Part shown: piece by piece, positions 11,472-22,766 of the stretch
Position numbering within the stretch: position 1 is the first letter of the stretch
How the letters are laid out: each line of letters starts with the position of its first letter
DNA from: Grammothele lineata
Taxonomy: Eukaryota > Basidiomycota > Agaricomycetes > Polyporales > Polyporaceae
Length of the DNA stretch: 64,000 bases
Assembly: GCA_002150815.3 (NCBI GenBank)
Contig: NDFF03000013.1
Span: 620,001-684,000, forward strand
Reading direction: 5' to 3'
Notes under the pieces: model-generated
The model's input: the letters and a program-made list of their open reading frames with translations, nothing else
Database searches by the model: none
Told to the model about the DNA's origin: nothing
Program-made: the position numbers and the translations under genes

Positions 11472-11824
11472 GCCCAGTGAGGGTGGTAGGAATGATGAGG
11501 CGAGGGTAGGGGATGCGCGGGTGGTGCTTGGAAGGAAGAGAGGAAGGGTTATTTTGTACTTCGCATTCACATTCGCACGGGCACGAGACTCGCACTGTAT
11601 CGTTAGCGTACCGGGATTTTGTTCGCGCTGAGCCGCCGTTATTGCAGTATCCTTGGGAATTGGAGTCGCGCCGAGTGTGCACATTCTCTGATCTCTGGCG
11701 AGCGGGTACGGTGAACATGAACGAGAGTGCATTAGGGCATGGCTTAGTACAAGTAGTGAGTTTCCTCCGTGTATGATTAACGATGCTGGTGTCTATGATC
11801 CGTCCAAGGACGGCCTTCCGGTTA
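11472..11824. other. Convergent 3' region of the two seven-helix genes
   Basis: The true length depends on the uncertain 3' end of the minus-strand gene. An open frame runs through here on the minus strand without a stop for some distance, but it shows no domain and is probably untranslated. Confidence 0.4.
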
Positions 11825-13951
11825 TCAAGTTCGAAGGGGGCATGAGCGCTGGGCCTGCTCAGAACGCTTTCCCATAACTCGACTGGAACCTGCACAACAA
11901 CACGATCCGTCAGCCTCCCTCCCCATCTCTTAACGGGCTACCACCCCATGATCCGTACTCACTGATACTTTACGTCCTCGTCCCGCTCGACAGTCGTCTC
12001 CTGCACGATGCTCACCTGAGTCGGCAGCTGTCCGTCCGGTCAGTCACTCGTTCGAGAAGCGAAAGACGGCGTGAAAGCGACTCACCGTGGTGTGGATGGG
12101 AGACGGCGGGGGCCGGCCACGCCCGAAACGCGGGCCCGTGCCCCCGGAGCTGCCAAGGCTGACCGAGCGCGACTGGGCGCCGCGTTCCCGACGGAGGCGG
12201 GCGCTGAGCGCGGTGAAGAGGGCGTTGACGTAGACTGTACAGGTGTGGGGGAGCAGCCAATGTTAGTGAGGGTGGACGGGAAGGGAAGGGGGCGTGAGGG
12301 CGTACATTTGCTCCAGAGCATGAAGGGCGTGAGGAAGACATATTTGGTTGGTAGGGCAGCATACTGTGGAGGATAGGTTGGATGTGAGGTTAGGTGGTGC
12401 CGTCGGGATCGAGATCATACGTACGAGGACGAGGATGACCAAAGCCATGAAACTGGGGCGGCGAGACGTTAGCACAGACGCAGGGTAGAGGAGACAATAG
12501 GGGTTCCGCAAAACTCACACATTGAGCACGCCTGAGGGCATCGGTGTCAGTGTGCGTTGAAGAGCGCCAAGTGAAGTGACGCACCTGTGCCAACAATGTA
12601 CGTCTTGGCCTTTACGATGAAGTTATCCACCGCACTAGAGCACAGTGAGCACTCGTCTCCGACACCGATAGACGGCAGTCATACCTGCCAGCAGTGGCCA
12701 TGTTCTTCTGCTTCTGCAAATAAAGGCAGAGCGTCGAGGCTAGGCAGATGTCCGTAAGGATCGATGATCCAAGGCTCAGGTAGATGTACATCTGGGAACT
12801 GGGTGAGTTCCGTGCATCAAGTGAAATGCATGCCGTCAGTCTTACCGATAGATGTGACCAGTCGCCGTGTTCGATATCGAACGCACGAACAGTTAATACT
12901 ACGAAGGGTTCTTGAGCGTGTAAGACGTTGGTAGGACGTTGATGCTACTCACGGATACCACAAACTAGATCAAATCCATCACCGTCAGTTACTGTCGGAG
13001 AGTCGGGATGAGGAACACTATACCAAGGCTGAACACGGCAAGAAGAGACTGCATCAAGGTCAGTAGGGGATCATATATTTTTCTTCGACGCTCTCACCAG
13101 TCCACCCGTTGCGATCATGTTTGAATGGCTCACTGTCACACAACGTCAGATTGTTGCAGCAGGAACAGTGATCATTACTAGTAACGCACTCTGCCAGACA
13201 CTCCGGACGAACATGCTAGACGCTGCATTCAACACCTAACCGCGTTGAAAGTGCATCTAGGGGTTAACTCACGTGCGAACCATGAACGCTACGACCACCT
13301 GAAACACGCTCGGTCGGAGGATACATGCGGGGAGATGTGGAGGACACGTACCGACAAGAGTGTCATCCACTACACCAGTCCCAAATCGATCAGCTGATAC
13401 ACAGTACACCATACCGTACGACATACCAGCAGGCTCCTGGATTACACCAAATTGTGCATCATTCGTGTCAGACGTGGCTTCTGGGGCGTTAGGCAATACT
13501 CGAACGCACCATACAGGCTTGGCGAGAACGACAGGGTCAGCATAGTTGGTGATGAAGTAGTAGTATTGGGAGTGTGAGAGCAGCGCCGTGTTAACCGTGT
13601 CGATGATCCTAGAATGCTAAAATTAGAGAGTAGTAGAAGGTCCACGAAGCGATACACTCGTACCACAGTGCTAAAACCTATATATCAACAACGTCAGGCA
13701 AGTCATCACCGCGAGAAAGTACGAGCATCCACATACATATAGGCGAAAGAACAGGGGCTCCTGAAGCCGGTGAGACCGCGTATAGTACGCGTAAGCTTGT
13801 GCTGTCGTGAAACCATATCCGCTACGGAAGAGAGAAGCCGGTTAAATTCGCAGCGATGACGTCGAATCCAGGCAGCTCACATTGAACCGAGGAGATTTCC
13901 TACTAGAAGACCACCGATCGTAGGGTCAGGGAGCGCCACCGTCGTAGACAT
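11825..13951 (-). CDS. DUF6534-type multi-pass membrane protein
   Basis: Seven-helix membrane protein of the basidiomycete DUF6534 type; function unknown. The start at 13951 gives MSTTVALPDPTIGGLLVGNL, the usual family opening. It continues GYGFTTAQAYAYYTRSHR, IIDTVNTALLSHSQYYYFI, YADPVVLAKPVW, SLLAVFSL and DICLASTLCLYLQKQKN. The helices near the C-terminus are SAVDNFIVKAKTYIVGTG, FMALVILVL and YAALPTKYVFL, and then comes a basic, Ser/Gly/Pro-rich tail. It is built from about 17 exons. Several are tiny: 12953-12964 (12 nt), 12529-12541 (13 nt), and probably 13427-13436 (10 nt) plus 13352-13369 (18 nt). The last splice near 11883 is ambiguous: one acceptor gives a stop at 11825, the other reads further, so the end is provisional. 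Confidence 0.78.
12529..12541 (-). other. 13-nt microexon of the DUF6534 gene
   Basis: Bounded by CAG at 12542-12544 and GTGAGT at 12528. It encodes GVLN plus part of a Val codon, joining TYIVGTG to FMALVILVL in frame. Confidence 0.75.
12953..12964 (-). other. 12-nt microexon of the DUF6534 gene
   Basis: Bounded by an AG at 12965-12966 and GTGAGT starting at 12952. It joins the SLLAVFSL exon to the LLTVRAFD exon in frame. Confidence 0.75.
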
Positions 13952-14816
13952 TCCGTGCTGCAGCGACTGGTGGGCGTGAGGGGAAGAGCTGCGAGCTGGC
14001 TACGCTCGAGGCGGAACTTGAACAACCCGAGCCGTTTCGCAAATCGGGCCCGGGCCCCGAGCCCCACGTTAGCGGCCGCGGCGACGGCAGCCATGAAGAT
14101 TTCAGTTGAGGCTGGGCGACATTTAGCCCAACACAAGACACTAGTCGCAAGGTACTAATGTCGGTAAAGACGTGATAACCAGCGGTTGTCTTGCGATTTG
14201 TGAAGGTTGAGTCTACTTGGTTGCTATGAGCTACTGGAGGACTTGAACATCTGCTCCCCGGAGGGGTGCTTCAGTGTCTCGGATTTCGATCGGAATCCGC
14301 GGATAAAACTACGTAGGTTTTACCCCAGTGCGATCGATATCATCAAACAGTAGTGCGGTGGCGCTCTGCTTCAACTCAGACTATCTAGTGTTAGAAGAGA
14401 AGTTTCGAAGAACTACAGCGAAAGTTAGTATGCACCTTATCTGGACAGCATATTGAATGACACAATGGGCATGGCTGATAGGTACAACTTGCTGTGAGTG
14501 TGTATGTTTCAGTTCAAGAGCAGAGACCGCGGCAGTGTCTTACAACTTGTTAAACGTTCAACCCCAGGCAACGCAGCGACCCCGGATGACCGCCAATCGA
14601 GATCCTCCGGCTCCGGAGTTGCAAGTATCCCGGTGCGGCTCTTTCAAGCTCTTTCAGCTAAACGCTCGTTGATTGCCGGCCACGTGGCATTGGCGTCGAC
14701 GACCCGACTCTGGAGACAGTAAGCAAAGTCGGCTCTCGACTTGGTCGGTCTTGCCAGGTCTTGCCCGGGCAAGGTGCACCAACCTTTGACTCTAAATCAC
14801 TCGTTCTGCGCGTGGA
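13952..14816. other. Divergent promoter region, DUF6534 gene / RAD10
   Basis: About 860 bp between outward-facing starts. I saw no additional exon. A stretch near 14250-14310 contains short inverted repeats (a CCGGAGG / GATTCCG-type pairing) but no convincing RNA gene. Confidence 0.45.
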
Positions 14817-16219
14817 ATGGCTTCCAACACCACTACAAGTGGCTCTTCGAGACCAGTCAAACCTCCGGTTGTCGTGCCCAGTGGGTCTGGCAATAATATC
14901 ATCGTGAACCCATGTCAGGTACGCCTGTCGAATCCTCTTGCCTTTTCTCTCTTGAATAGCTATGCAGAGGGGCAATCCCATTCTTGAGTGCGTGAGAAAC
15001 GTAGGAAAAGAGTTTGGCGAGATTCTTGCAGATTATCAGGTAGGGACGACAACTGGTGTATTGTTTCTGAGGTGCGCACGATTACATCCTGTTTGCCTCT
15101 TTTCTTGTCCAAGTCAACGTTTCGCCCAGTTTGCGTTACCACCGGCTACACCCTGAATACATCCATCAACGTATTGAGAAGCTAGGCCGCATGTATAATC
15201 TGCGTATACTGCTTCTGATGTGTGATGTGGTACGTTTCGCCATTCTGCCCACCACCGGAATGCTGTGTTCAGGGAAGACTTCAGAGCGAACATCAAGAAC
15301 CTATACGCGAACTCACCAAGGTAAGTTTGCTCTCTAGCTTGATAGACTCCTTTTCTGAGGTCGAGTACAACAGATGTGTCTGATCAATGAGATCACGGTC
15401 ATGGTGGCTTGGAAGTGGGTACATTCGCGAAGCTTCGCAACTGGCATACTGACTCCCGTGCATTTCAAGTGCTGAAGAAGCTGGTTACTACCTGTCGACA
15501 TATAAGCAGTTCGAACATAAGCCCCCTGATCTCATCAAGGAACGCGTAGATAAAGACTACCATTCAATGCTCCGTACAGCACTCACTAGCATCAGTAAAG
15601 TCAATAAAACAGACGTTGAGACTCTTCGTACGTCGTTCGGAGTGAGTGCACACACAATCCATCGTCCCATAGCTCCCCTGAGTTCCACTCGCTCCAGAGC
15701 TTCGCCTCTATATCGCGTGCCTCTTCAGAGCAACTGCAGAATCTCCCAGGATTCGGACAGGTCAAGGCAAAACGCATACGAGACGCATTCAACAAACCGT
15801 TTCGCAATAACAGCACGAGCGCTCTCCCGATTAGCACGCAGGTGCAGCTTCGCGCCAGTCAGCAGGCCGGCAACGCGAATAGCAATGGCAGAGTTGACGA
15901 TCTCGACGCTGAAGCCGCAGATGAGTATGATGTTCGAGCTCGCGCCCCAACACCACCACGCCCTCCTCCTGCCCCGAGACCCCGCCCGCCGAGTCCAACG
16001 TGGGACATCGAACTCGACCTCAATGAGAGTTCACCGGAACCTACGGCGGAATCGGGCCCGCCTCCTGTGCGCAAACGTCCGCCCAGCCCGACGTGGGATA
16101 TCGAGCTTGACCTCAACGATACCGACGAAGATGACCCGATGGATGGGAGGGATAAGAAGCGGCCGAGAGAGGGTTCTGGCGAATTTGGTCTTCCGTCTAT
16201 GTTGGCTGATGTACAATAG
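14817..16219 (+). CDS. RAD10: DNA repair endonuclease non-catalytic subunit RAD10/ERCC1
   Basis: Partner of the RAD1/XPF nuclease; the heterodimer makes the 5' incision in nucleotide excision repair and trims flaps in recombination. Exons 14817-14918, 14968-15071, 15130-15229, 15285-15320, 15374-15414, 15470-15641 and 15698-16219 total 1077 nt and 358 aa. The central nuclease-like domain has [37 protein letters not shown] and [12 protein letters not shown]. Next come [20 protein letters not shown] and SVNKTD-like [11 protein letters not shown], then a helix-hairpin-helix ([21 protein letters not shown]). The last 110 residues or so are low-complexity and contain a motif repeated twice ([13 protein letters not shown]). 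The acceptor at 15284 was chosen because it matches the ERCC1 spacing; an alternative 12 nt upstream would add four residues. Confidence 0.96.
15980..16118 (+). repeat. Duplicated 14-residue motif in the RAD10 tail
   Basis: The string [14 protein letters not shown] is encoded at about 15980-16025 and again at about 16077-16117, with different codon choices at several positions. Both copies sit in a Pro-rich, acidic tail after the DNA-binding hairpins. Confidence 0.9.
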
Positions 16220-16375
16220 GTAGGTGGATTAATCTACGGACTACATCGAAAATAACTTAAAGCGTATCTGTCTTATCACAGTCACTGCCCACATGTAGCA
16301 TCCTGATGTATCAGTGTACATCATCTCACAGCGTTATACATGGAAATCCAGGAAGCTACATCATCACTGGATATC

Positions 16376-17209
16376 TTACCGCCCATAAGGCGCGTATTTC
16401 CAGTACCTGCAAAGTGTGGCCAAACCATTATCAGTATCTGTAACTCCGCGATACACGATTCACTCACCCAGCATGCCGCCACCAGAACACATACGGGATC
16501 AGCACTTTGCGTATGAGCCAGGGCATGGCTGGCCACTCCGCCCACACTTGTGGCGGCGTGTGCGCGGCTCCGTACGGCAGGTCCATCCACGGGTCCGCAT
16601 TCTTCATAATCTCTTTTTGGAACTCGGCGAGGAACGTCAGGATCTCCTCGTCGGTGAACACTCGCAGGTTCGCAGGTGCGAGGTGCGCGACCTCCTCGTC
16701 AAGATGCTTGAACTGCGTCGTCGAGCGTCCTCAGCCTTAGGTCGAGCGTACGGCGAGCAAAAGGCTTACGACGTACTAGAGGCTCCCGTAGTTTTTCAAG
16801 GATCTGCGCTAGCGCTGCGGGGTCGAACTTGGCCTTATCCGCGCGGGCCGCGGCAATGAGTGCACCGAAGCGGTCGAGCGCGTCGTGAATGCCCTTGTGC
16901 TCTTCAGCCTCCTTGCCGAAGTCCAATTTCTGGTTCAAGAAGGGGAAGATCATTGTTTCTATCGCCATTGGCAGGGCCTCAGTCGAAGTTAAGCCCACAA
17001 TTCCTCGCTGAGTACTCACCCTCCCCGTCGTGGTGATGCATAAGGAGATGGCACCACGAATAGCAGTAGCCGAGGAAGTTGGGGAGGTCGTGCATCGGTG
17101 GGTTTTCGAGGTGCTTGAGCATGTTGTCAAGCCCGGTCTTGAACATGTTGTGCGCGTTGACCATCTCATATTGTAGAATCTCGACCGGGGGACGTGTGTG
17201 GGCAGACAT
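16376..17209 (-). CDS. Hemerythrin-like (HHE) protein, copy A
   Basis: Member of the hemerythrin HHE cation-binding family, a four-helix bundle expected to hold a diiron centre; the specific role (oxygen, NO or iron handling) is unknown. Exons 17209-17020, 16958-16777, 16712-16468 and 16406-16376 total 648 nt and 215 aa. Likely metal ligands lie in MVNAHNMFK, CHLLMHHHDGE, EEHKGIHDAL and FKHLDEEVAHL. The tail has a conserved AEWPAMPWLIRKVLIPYVFW followed by GYWKYAP. A TATAAAG element lies at 17356-17362, about 150 bp upstream of the ATG. Copy B lies about 1 kb upstream on the same strand, with identical exon lengths. Confidence 0.9.
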
Positions 17210-18179
17210 GGCGGTGGGTATCGTAAAGGAGTGTTTCGAGTAGACGAGTAGAAGGAAGAGCGCCGAGGTCAGAAGGGAGTGGTGAGGTCTAGGAGTTGAC
17301 CTGGATAGTCAATAGAGGGCGTGGTTGAGTAACATTGACATCGACTTTCGTTAGCCTTTATACGGCTGTTGAGTAGGTTCGGCGGTAGGCCCAAACCCCA
17401 GGTCCATCCCGGGCGCGAAGTACGCAAGCACTGGATACTGATCGGGATACCCGGAGAAATCAAAGTAGTGTACTGTGACCGGTTTGTTCGGCGAGTGTGG
17501 GGATCTAGAGGCGCTGGAGGCGTTGTACTAGAATTGGTGATGCGCATCAATGCGATGCCAGTGAACCTTTGATCCTCCAAGCCTCACGGGTCCGATACCG
17601 ACGCACAGGAGCTTACTTTGAACTGCAACCCCACACTACATCAGCGGTAAGTGATAAGCTCACTGGCACGGTGCAACATTGAGCACTTCTATCCACCGTG
17701 CAAGTATTAATCATACTAATGAAGTGGCTTATGTACACCTCGCCTGGCACTCTACTGAGCTTTCGTGGATGACATGTATCGAACGGCCACTTTGTGCCAC
17801 AGGGCGAGCACGGCGGTAAGAATACCGAGGAACGCCGAAGGTTCGAGTTACAGCGCCCACCACGATCCCGACAAGATCTCCAGGAACCATCAAGTGCAAC
17901 ACGTACTGGACAGTGTATGGTGTGTCGGTACAGCCGGGGAGTCGCGGGTAGTAAGCTCTACGCATTTATATTTTGACCGTAGACGGTCGAGAAGGTACAA
18001 ACACCATCATTTATAACAGACCGTCCGAAGGTCAACAACTGATAGAAGATAGAAGTAAAATGGTAGGTTCGATGGGCACGAAACGCATCGAAGCCTGGCA
18101 TGTGCCCGAGCTTAACCTCAGAATATCAAGACGAGAAGTCCAATAGATGTGGCTGTTCAACGTGAAATTCTTGGCCGCC
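17210..18179. other. Spacer between the two hemerythrin copies
   Basis: About 970 bp. It holds the promoter of copy A, including a TATAAAG at 17356-17362 on the minus strand, and the 3' flank of copy B. No further gene was recognised. Confidence 0.5.
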
Positions 18180-19014
18180 TTACAGAGGGTAGGGCGCATA
18201 CTTCCAATAACTGCACAAGGGGGCCCGGAACCGGCCATCAGCACCGCCATTTGCAGATCACATTTTCGAAAACACGGTGTTTCACTCACCCAGGGTATCG
18301 CCGCGCAAAGACGGCGGGAAGTAGCACCTTGCGCACGAACCAGGGTATCCGCGGCCACTCGCCGCGCAGGTCGGGCGTGATGTGCGTGGTGAGGAAGGGC
18401 AGGTCCGTCCACATGTTCGCGGTCCGCGCCATCTCTGCGTGGAAACGCGTGAGGAAGTCTAGGATCTCTTCATCTGGAAACGCGCGCATATTCTGGGGTG
18501 CGAGGTGCGCAACTTCCTCATCCAAGTGTTCATACTGCCAGTGACACTTTCAGAACGGTTGAAACACGGAGGCGAAGGATGACGCACGAGAGGGGCGCGC
18601 AGGTCACTGAGAATCTGTTCGAGCGTGGCGGGCTCGAATTTGGCTGCGTCAGAGCGGGCAGCGGCGATATGCGCACTGAACGTGTCGAGAGCGTGATGAA
18701 TGTGCTTGTGCGCTTCAACTTCTTTCCCAAAGTCCATTTTCTGGTTTAGCCACGGGAATACCATTTGTTCTACCCTCGAGATGCGTTAGGCCTTTGTTCG
18801 TGCTCCGAAAAGATTACACTATACCTTCGCCATCGTGGTGATGAAGGAGGAGATGGCACCAAGAGTCACAGTAGCCGAGAAAGTTGGGCAGGTCTTCGAG
18901 AGGAGGATGAGCGAGATGCTCCAGTATGCTGTCCAATCCGGTCTTGAACATGTCGTGCGCGATGATCATCTCGTACTGCAACTGCTCGGAAGGGGGACGC
19001 CCAAGTTCGTGCAT
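18180..19014 (-). CDS. Hemerythrin-like (HHE) protein, copy B
   Basis: Paralogue of copy A. Exons 19014-18825, 18769-18588, 18534-18290 and 18210-18180 are 190, 182, 245 and 31 nt, exactly as in copy A, totalling 648 nt and 215 aa. Likely ligand motifs are MIIAHDMFK, CHLLLHHHDGE, EAHKHIHHAL and YEHLDEEVAHL. The tail is GEWPRIPWFVRKVLLPAVF then GYWKYAPYPL. The protein sequences have diverged clearly while intron positions and phases stayed fixed, so the duplication is not recent. Both copies keep the His/Glu/Asp pattern and appear functional. Confidence 0.9.
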
Positions 19015-19697
19015 TTTACTGTGGAAAGGAGGAGGAAACGGCGGCTAGGGTAAAGACGGGCTAGACTAAAGGTGCGAGACTGCGCAGATACAGGGAAGCT
19101 GAGCGGGAGCTTGTGCTGCAGTAGTGGTGGCGACGGTTTTAAATCGCCAGTGCATACGGGCGTGAAATTTGAATCAGGTATCATTGTCGGCGCCGTACTT
19201 GATCGCATCTACCACGTACGCAAAAAGCCAGTGGGCGTACGATAGACGGCGATGTGCGGGTAATGGTCAAAGGTGTTGAAAATCAGGTCGAGGAAGGCTG
19301 TGCCTGTTTTCTAAATCTTGATTCAAGCGCATGTTTGTAGTGTGGCATCCACGGTATGCTGTAGATGGTAGGCTATTGTGCTTGCGCCGAGTCGCATGGC
19401 ATGAGAGACTGTTATACGGTAAGTCTTGCAAGCATAAAGCGAAGTAAACGCATGTGGAACTCACTCCTGTGCATAGATTAAGCCCATAGTCTGAAAAGAC
19501 CGTGATTTGATATACTAGACTGGGCACGCCAAGTGCCACGCCCTGCGCGCTCGCTGTACATCAACGAACGGCGCATCACGTCCAAGGCTTGACGGCGTAA
19601 TGCGGATAAAAACTTGAGGGGAAGTTCGAGGGTGGTGCGAATATGTGCCTAGGGTACCCGGTCATTGTCATTCCGAGAACCAGTACAGTGTGAAAAT

Positions 19698-19900
19698 CTA
19701 AACTGGAATCGGGACTGGGAGCTGTGTGTATGTGGTTTGATGTCATAGGTGGGTGATCTGTACGTGTGTAGGAGTACAAAGGGTGCGGCGGGATGGCTCA
19801 CGCGAGAGACAGCACGTTCTCCATCGGAGTCCTGAGGATTTGATATCCAAACTTCTGGAGGATTGCGTTCAAATTGCCCGCCAGGGAGGGCGGATGCCAT
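19698..19900 (-). CDS. Possible two-exon 40-residue protein
   Basis: An ATG in good context (CACAACAATGG) at 19900 opens MASALPGGQFERNPPEVW, continuing to ERAVSR. A GTGAGC donor at 19801 and an ACACAG acceptor at 19723-19722 join this to LPVPIPV and a stop, 40 aa in all. The composition looks protein-like and the splice signals are good, but I know no family. It could be an untranslated or chance reading. Confidence 0.28.
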
Positions 19901-22219
19901 TGTTGTGATGCGTTAGTTGCGCCCGTATGGTAAACACAAGAAAGAGCGCGAGTACGCTGCAACGAGAGCCAAGCTTGGCAAGGAAGTTAGCGGCCGCGGT
20001 CTTGTAGCTGGCAAGATGTGATTCGCTGCCCCAGTCTCTAATCACGAGCGACAACATGGTTGTACGCTAAAGGTGTAGACGAGGCAGGCAAGGTGAGGAG
20101 TACAATAAAGCTCTGAGCGAATTGAGACGTCGAAGGGGCTGCGAGGAGCTGGCAACCTTTTCGAAACCAATCTGAGTTTGAACCGAATTTCGGACAGAAG
20201 CGCGGTACCTGGCGTGAGCAAATTAGGGAACATAAGCGCCCGATGTTGCCGGCCCGGAGAGGTCCGTGCGCGAACCCTCGCGCCCGCCGCACCGCCGCCA
20301 GGTGCCACCAAACAACAAGTTGTGTCCTGCATTCATCTCGTTCCTGGTGCTCATGCTGTTTGAGCGTCTGCAGCCCAGCAATTTCCAGTCAGCGTGGTAT
20401 CGCGCTTTTCCTACGCTTCCGATGACTCACGGTGCTAGTTCCATCGACAAGGACCCATGACAACCTCAAGGCCCGTTAGTGCCGCTGCGTCAGCATTGAA
20501 GACGTCACAAACAAACCCGCGCGAACTAACTCTCCAAGCGGGCCCGAGAGGAACGGTTACCTGCCGAGCAAAGTTGAAGGTTCAATGGACACACCTAGCA
20601 GAAGAGGTGGCGAGTACGCACGAGCCGCTGGGCTAGGCGCATTCTGGGCATATAACGCCTTCGCCTAAGTACGTAGTTCGTGGCGCGCGGCGCCGAGACA
20701 GGCAGAGGAGGAACGCTCCGATTATCTATCTCGACTCGTCGTTTCGGTGTCGGCATAATGACGTCTCGACAGGTCATCTGCGCTTCAAGCGTTAGCATTG
20801 GGCGACTCGCCTCCATCCCGACTCCTCCTCCGGGCCTACTAGAGCCTAGGATACGAGTCGTCTCGGAGTCGGAGGATTCGACGGAGCGCCTGCCAGTACT
20901 TGGACGTCACGACGACACCCGTTTCATTCTCTGCCGCCGCCGCTACCTCTACTAGCTCTTTTCGTCGCCCCTCGCACAAATGCCTCGCCTACGCCAACTT
21001 ACGAAGTCAGCCGACTCCCATCCAATGCCGTGAACGGCCATGTCGGGCTCGGGGTCGGACGACTGGAGCCTTTCGAAACCCACCCATCTCCGCCTGTGGT
21101 CTCCGGCGTCCGAGCTCTCAATCGCCCGCGCTCCTGATAGGAGTACTAGTGCGCAGCCTCTGGTCTCCGTCCCCTTTCGCTCGCGCAGCTGCACGTTACG
21201 AGAGAGGCGGTGGTTCGAGGGCGGACGACCGCTGCCATGGCGCAGATTCAGACGCGCATGCAGCAGCGGGGCGAGACCGTCGCCGCCCGCCCGTGGACAC
21301 TGGACCGTGGTGGCCGCGGTATGAAATCGAAGCGCGGGCGACGTTCGTCCTCGGATCTGCAGGCAGCTGCGCCCGCGTGCACGTACAGTACGTACGTCTG
21401 CGCGTGCGCCATAGGGATTCGTGTGTGGATGGATGTACGGCAGCGTGCGGAGATCAACGCGGTGCGGTCGCTTCAGGTTGTGTAAGTAAACTTTGAGCTT
21501 AGGGACTTCGCAAGATGGGATAGGGGCTTGATATCACTCACTGCCAGTAGTCGTTTCTCCACGGGCCACCTCGACGAAGAAATACGAATATATGAATACA
21601 AATGCGCGCTGCGTAAGTGTAGATGTCCACATCCGTGCAATGCGCGCCGGCGACCACCCCGGCCGGCGACTAGCCCGAGCGACCCTGGCCGCCTCCCCAC
21701 CACAGCCGACTCCCGACTTCCGAAGCAATATCAATGAGACGGCTGGTGTTCAAACGTTCAAACATCCCAGCCGGGCGCGTCCCTGGCTCCCTGGTCCAGC
21801 CCTGGGCCCCGAGAGCCCGACTCTCCCGCCGCAGGATCAATCGCATTTTTAATCAGTATATAATTGCTCACTATTCGCGAGGCCGGCGGAGGAGCGGGGC
21901 AGCGCGCACGGGCGTCGGGGGGCGGCGGGGGGTCCTGAATCATTAATCAAGCCTTGACCTGGCGCGGGCACAGGCGGGCCGCGCCGAGGGAGACTTTGGA
22001 GATCGTCGCGCACTGTTCGGGAGCCGCGCTCGAAATCGGGCGGGGGGAGGCGGGGAAGCTCGTCCACTCGGGAAGAATCACCAGCGATACAGTCCTAGTG
22101 TGCGGCGTAGCAGCGCTGGACGCCGCCGCCGCCGCCGCCACCCGACGCTCGATGGACGTCGTCGTGGCACGGCGCGCGTTGCGCGCGCCAGGTGATCGCG
22201 GCTCGAGCTCGTTCGGCGT

Positions 22220-22247
22220 AATAGTGACGTACGAATAGTGACGTACG
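22220..22247. repeat. Perfect 14-bp tandem duplication
   Basis: AATAGTGACGTACG occurs twice in direct contact. Each copy contains TGACGT, the core bound by bZIP/CREB-type factors. It lies about 1.7 kb downstream of any known promoter, so a regulatory role is only a possibility. Confidence 0.9.
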
Positions 22248-22766
22248 TACGGTTGGACGACGACGACGACGACTCAGGCGCGTCAAGGCGCGTATTATTT
22301 ACAGGCCGACCTCGGCTGCAGACACGGAGATGGCTTCAGGTTCAACCTGAGGCCTGCAGAGCGCGCATGATCAACGCTTCGCGGCCTCTGGTGCGCCTCG
22401 AGGACGAGGACGAAGATGAGGATGAGAAGACGGACGCCTGAACGGCACGCTAGAACGCCTTCTCGGTATTGCACGCTACTGCACCCCACTGCACCCCAGT
22501 GCCTCAACTACCGATACACCAATACAGGCCAAGCAGGACCGACAGCTCAAGCAGCTCGCGCCGCCATGCGATTGTAAAAACGCAGCATATGCACCCATAC
22601 GCCGCGCGGGCGTAGATCCTCCATGTAGCATCCACCGTCCTCCCGTCCGCCTATCCGCCCATCTACTGAGGAACCCCACCGGGGGACGCCGCACCGTGTT
22701 ATGCACCTCTCCAAAGTTCCCATCCCAGCATCCTCCCGTGACGATCCAACGTTAACGTTCAAACGT

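Larger units (their letters stand above)
19015..22766. other. Gene-poor stretch with repeats and one possible tiny gene
   Basis: About 3.75 kb without a recognisable protein domain. It contains one weak candidate small gene (19698-19900), a perfect 14-bp tandem duplication (22220-22247), a short GAC run near 22257-22273, and a 10-bp direct repeat ACTGCACCCC near 22478-22497. The right half is strongly GC-rich with long arginine-rich frames on both strands, which I regard as chance frames. Confidence 0.5.

Noticed and set aside
20900..21496. A 198-codon plus-strand frame in the gene-poor stretch
   Set aside because: Cys/Arg-rich low-quality frame with no domain, no clear start context and competing frames on both strands.
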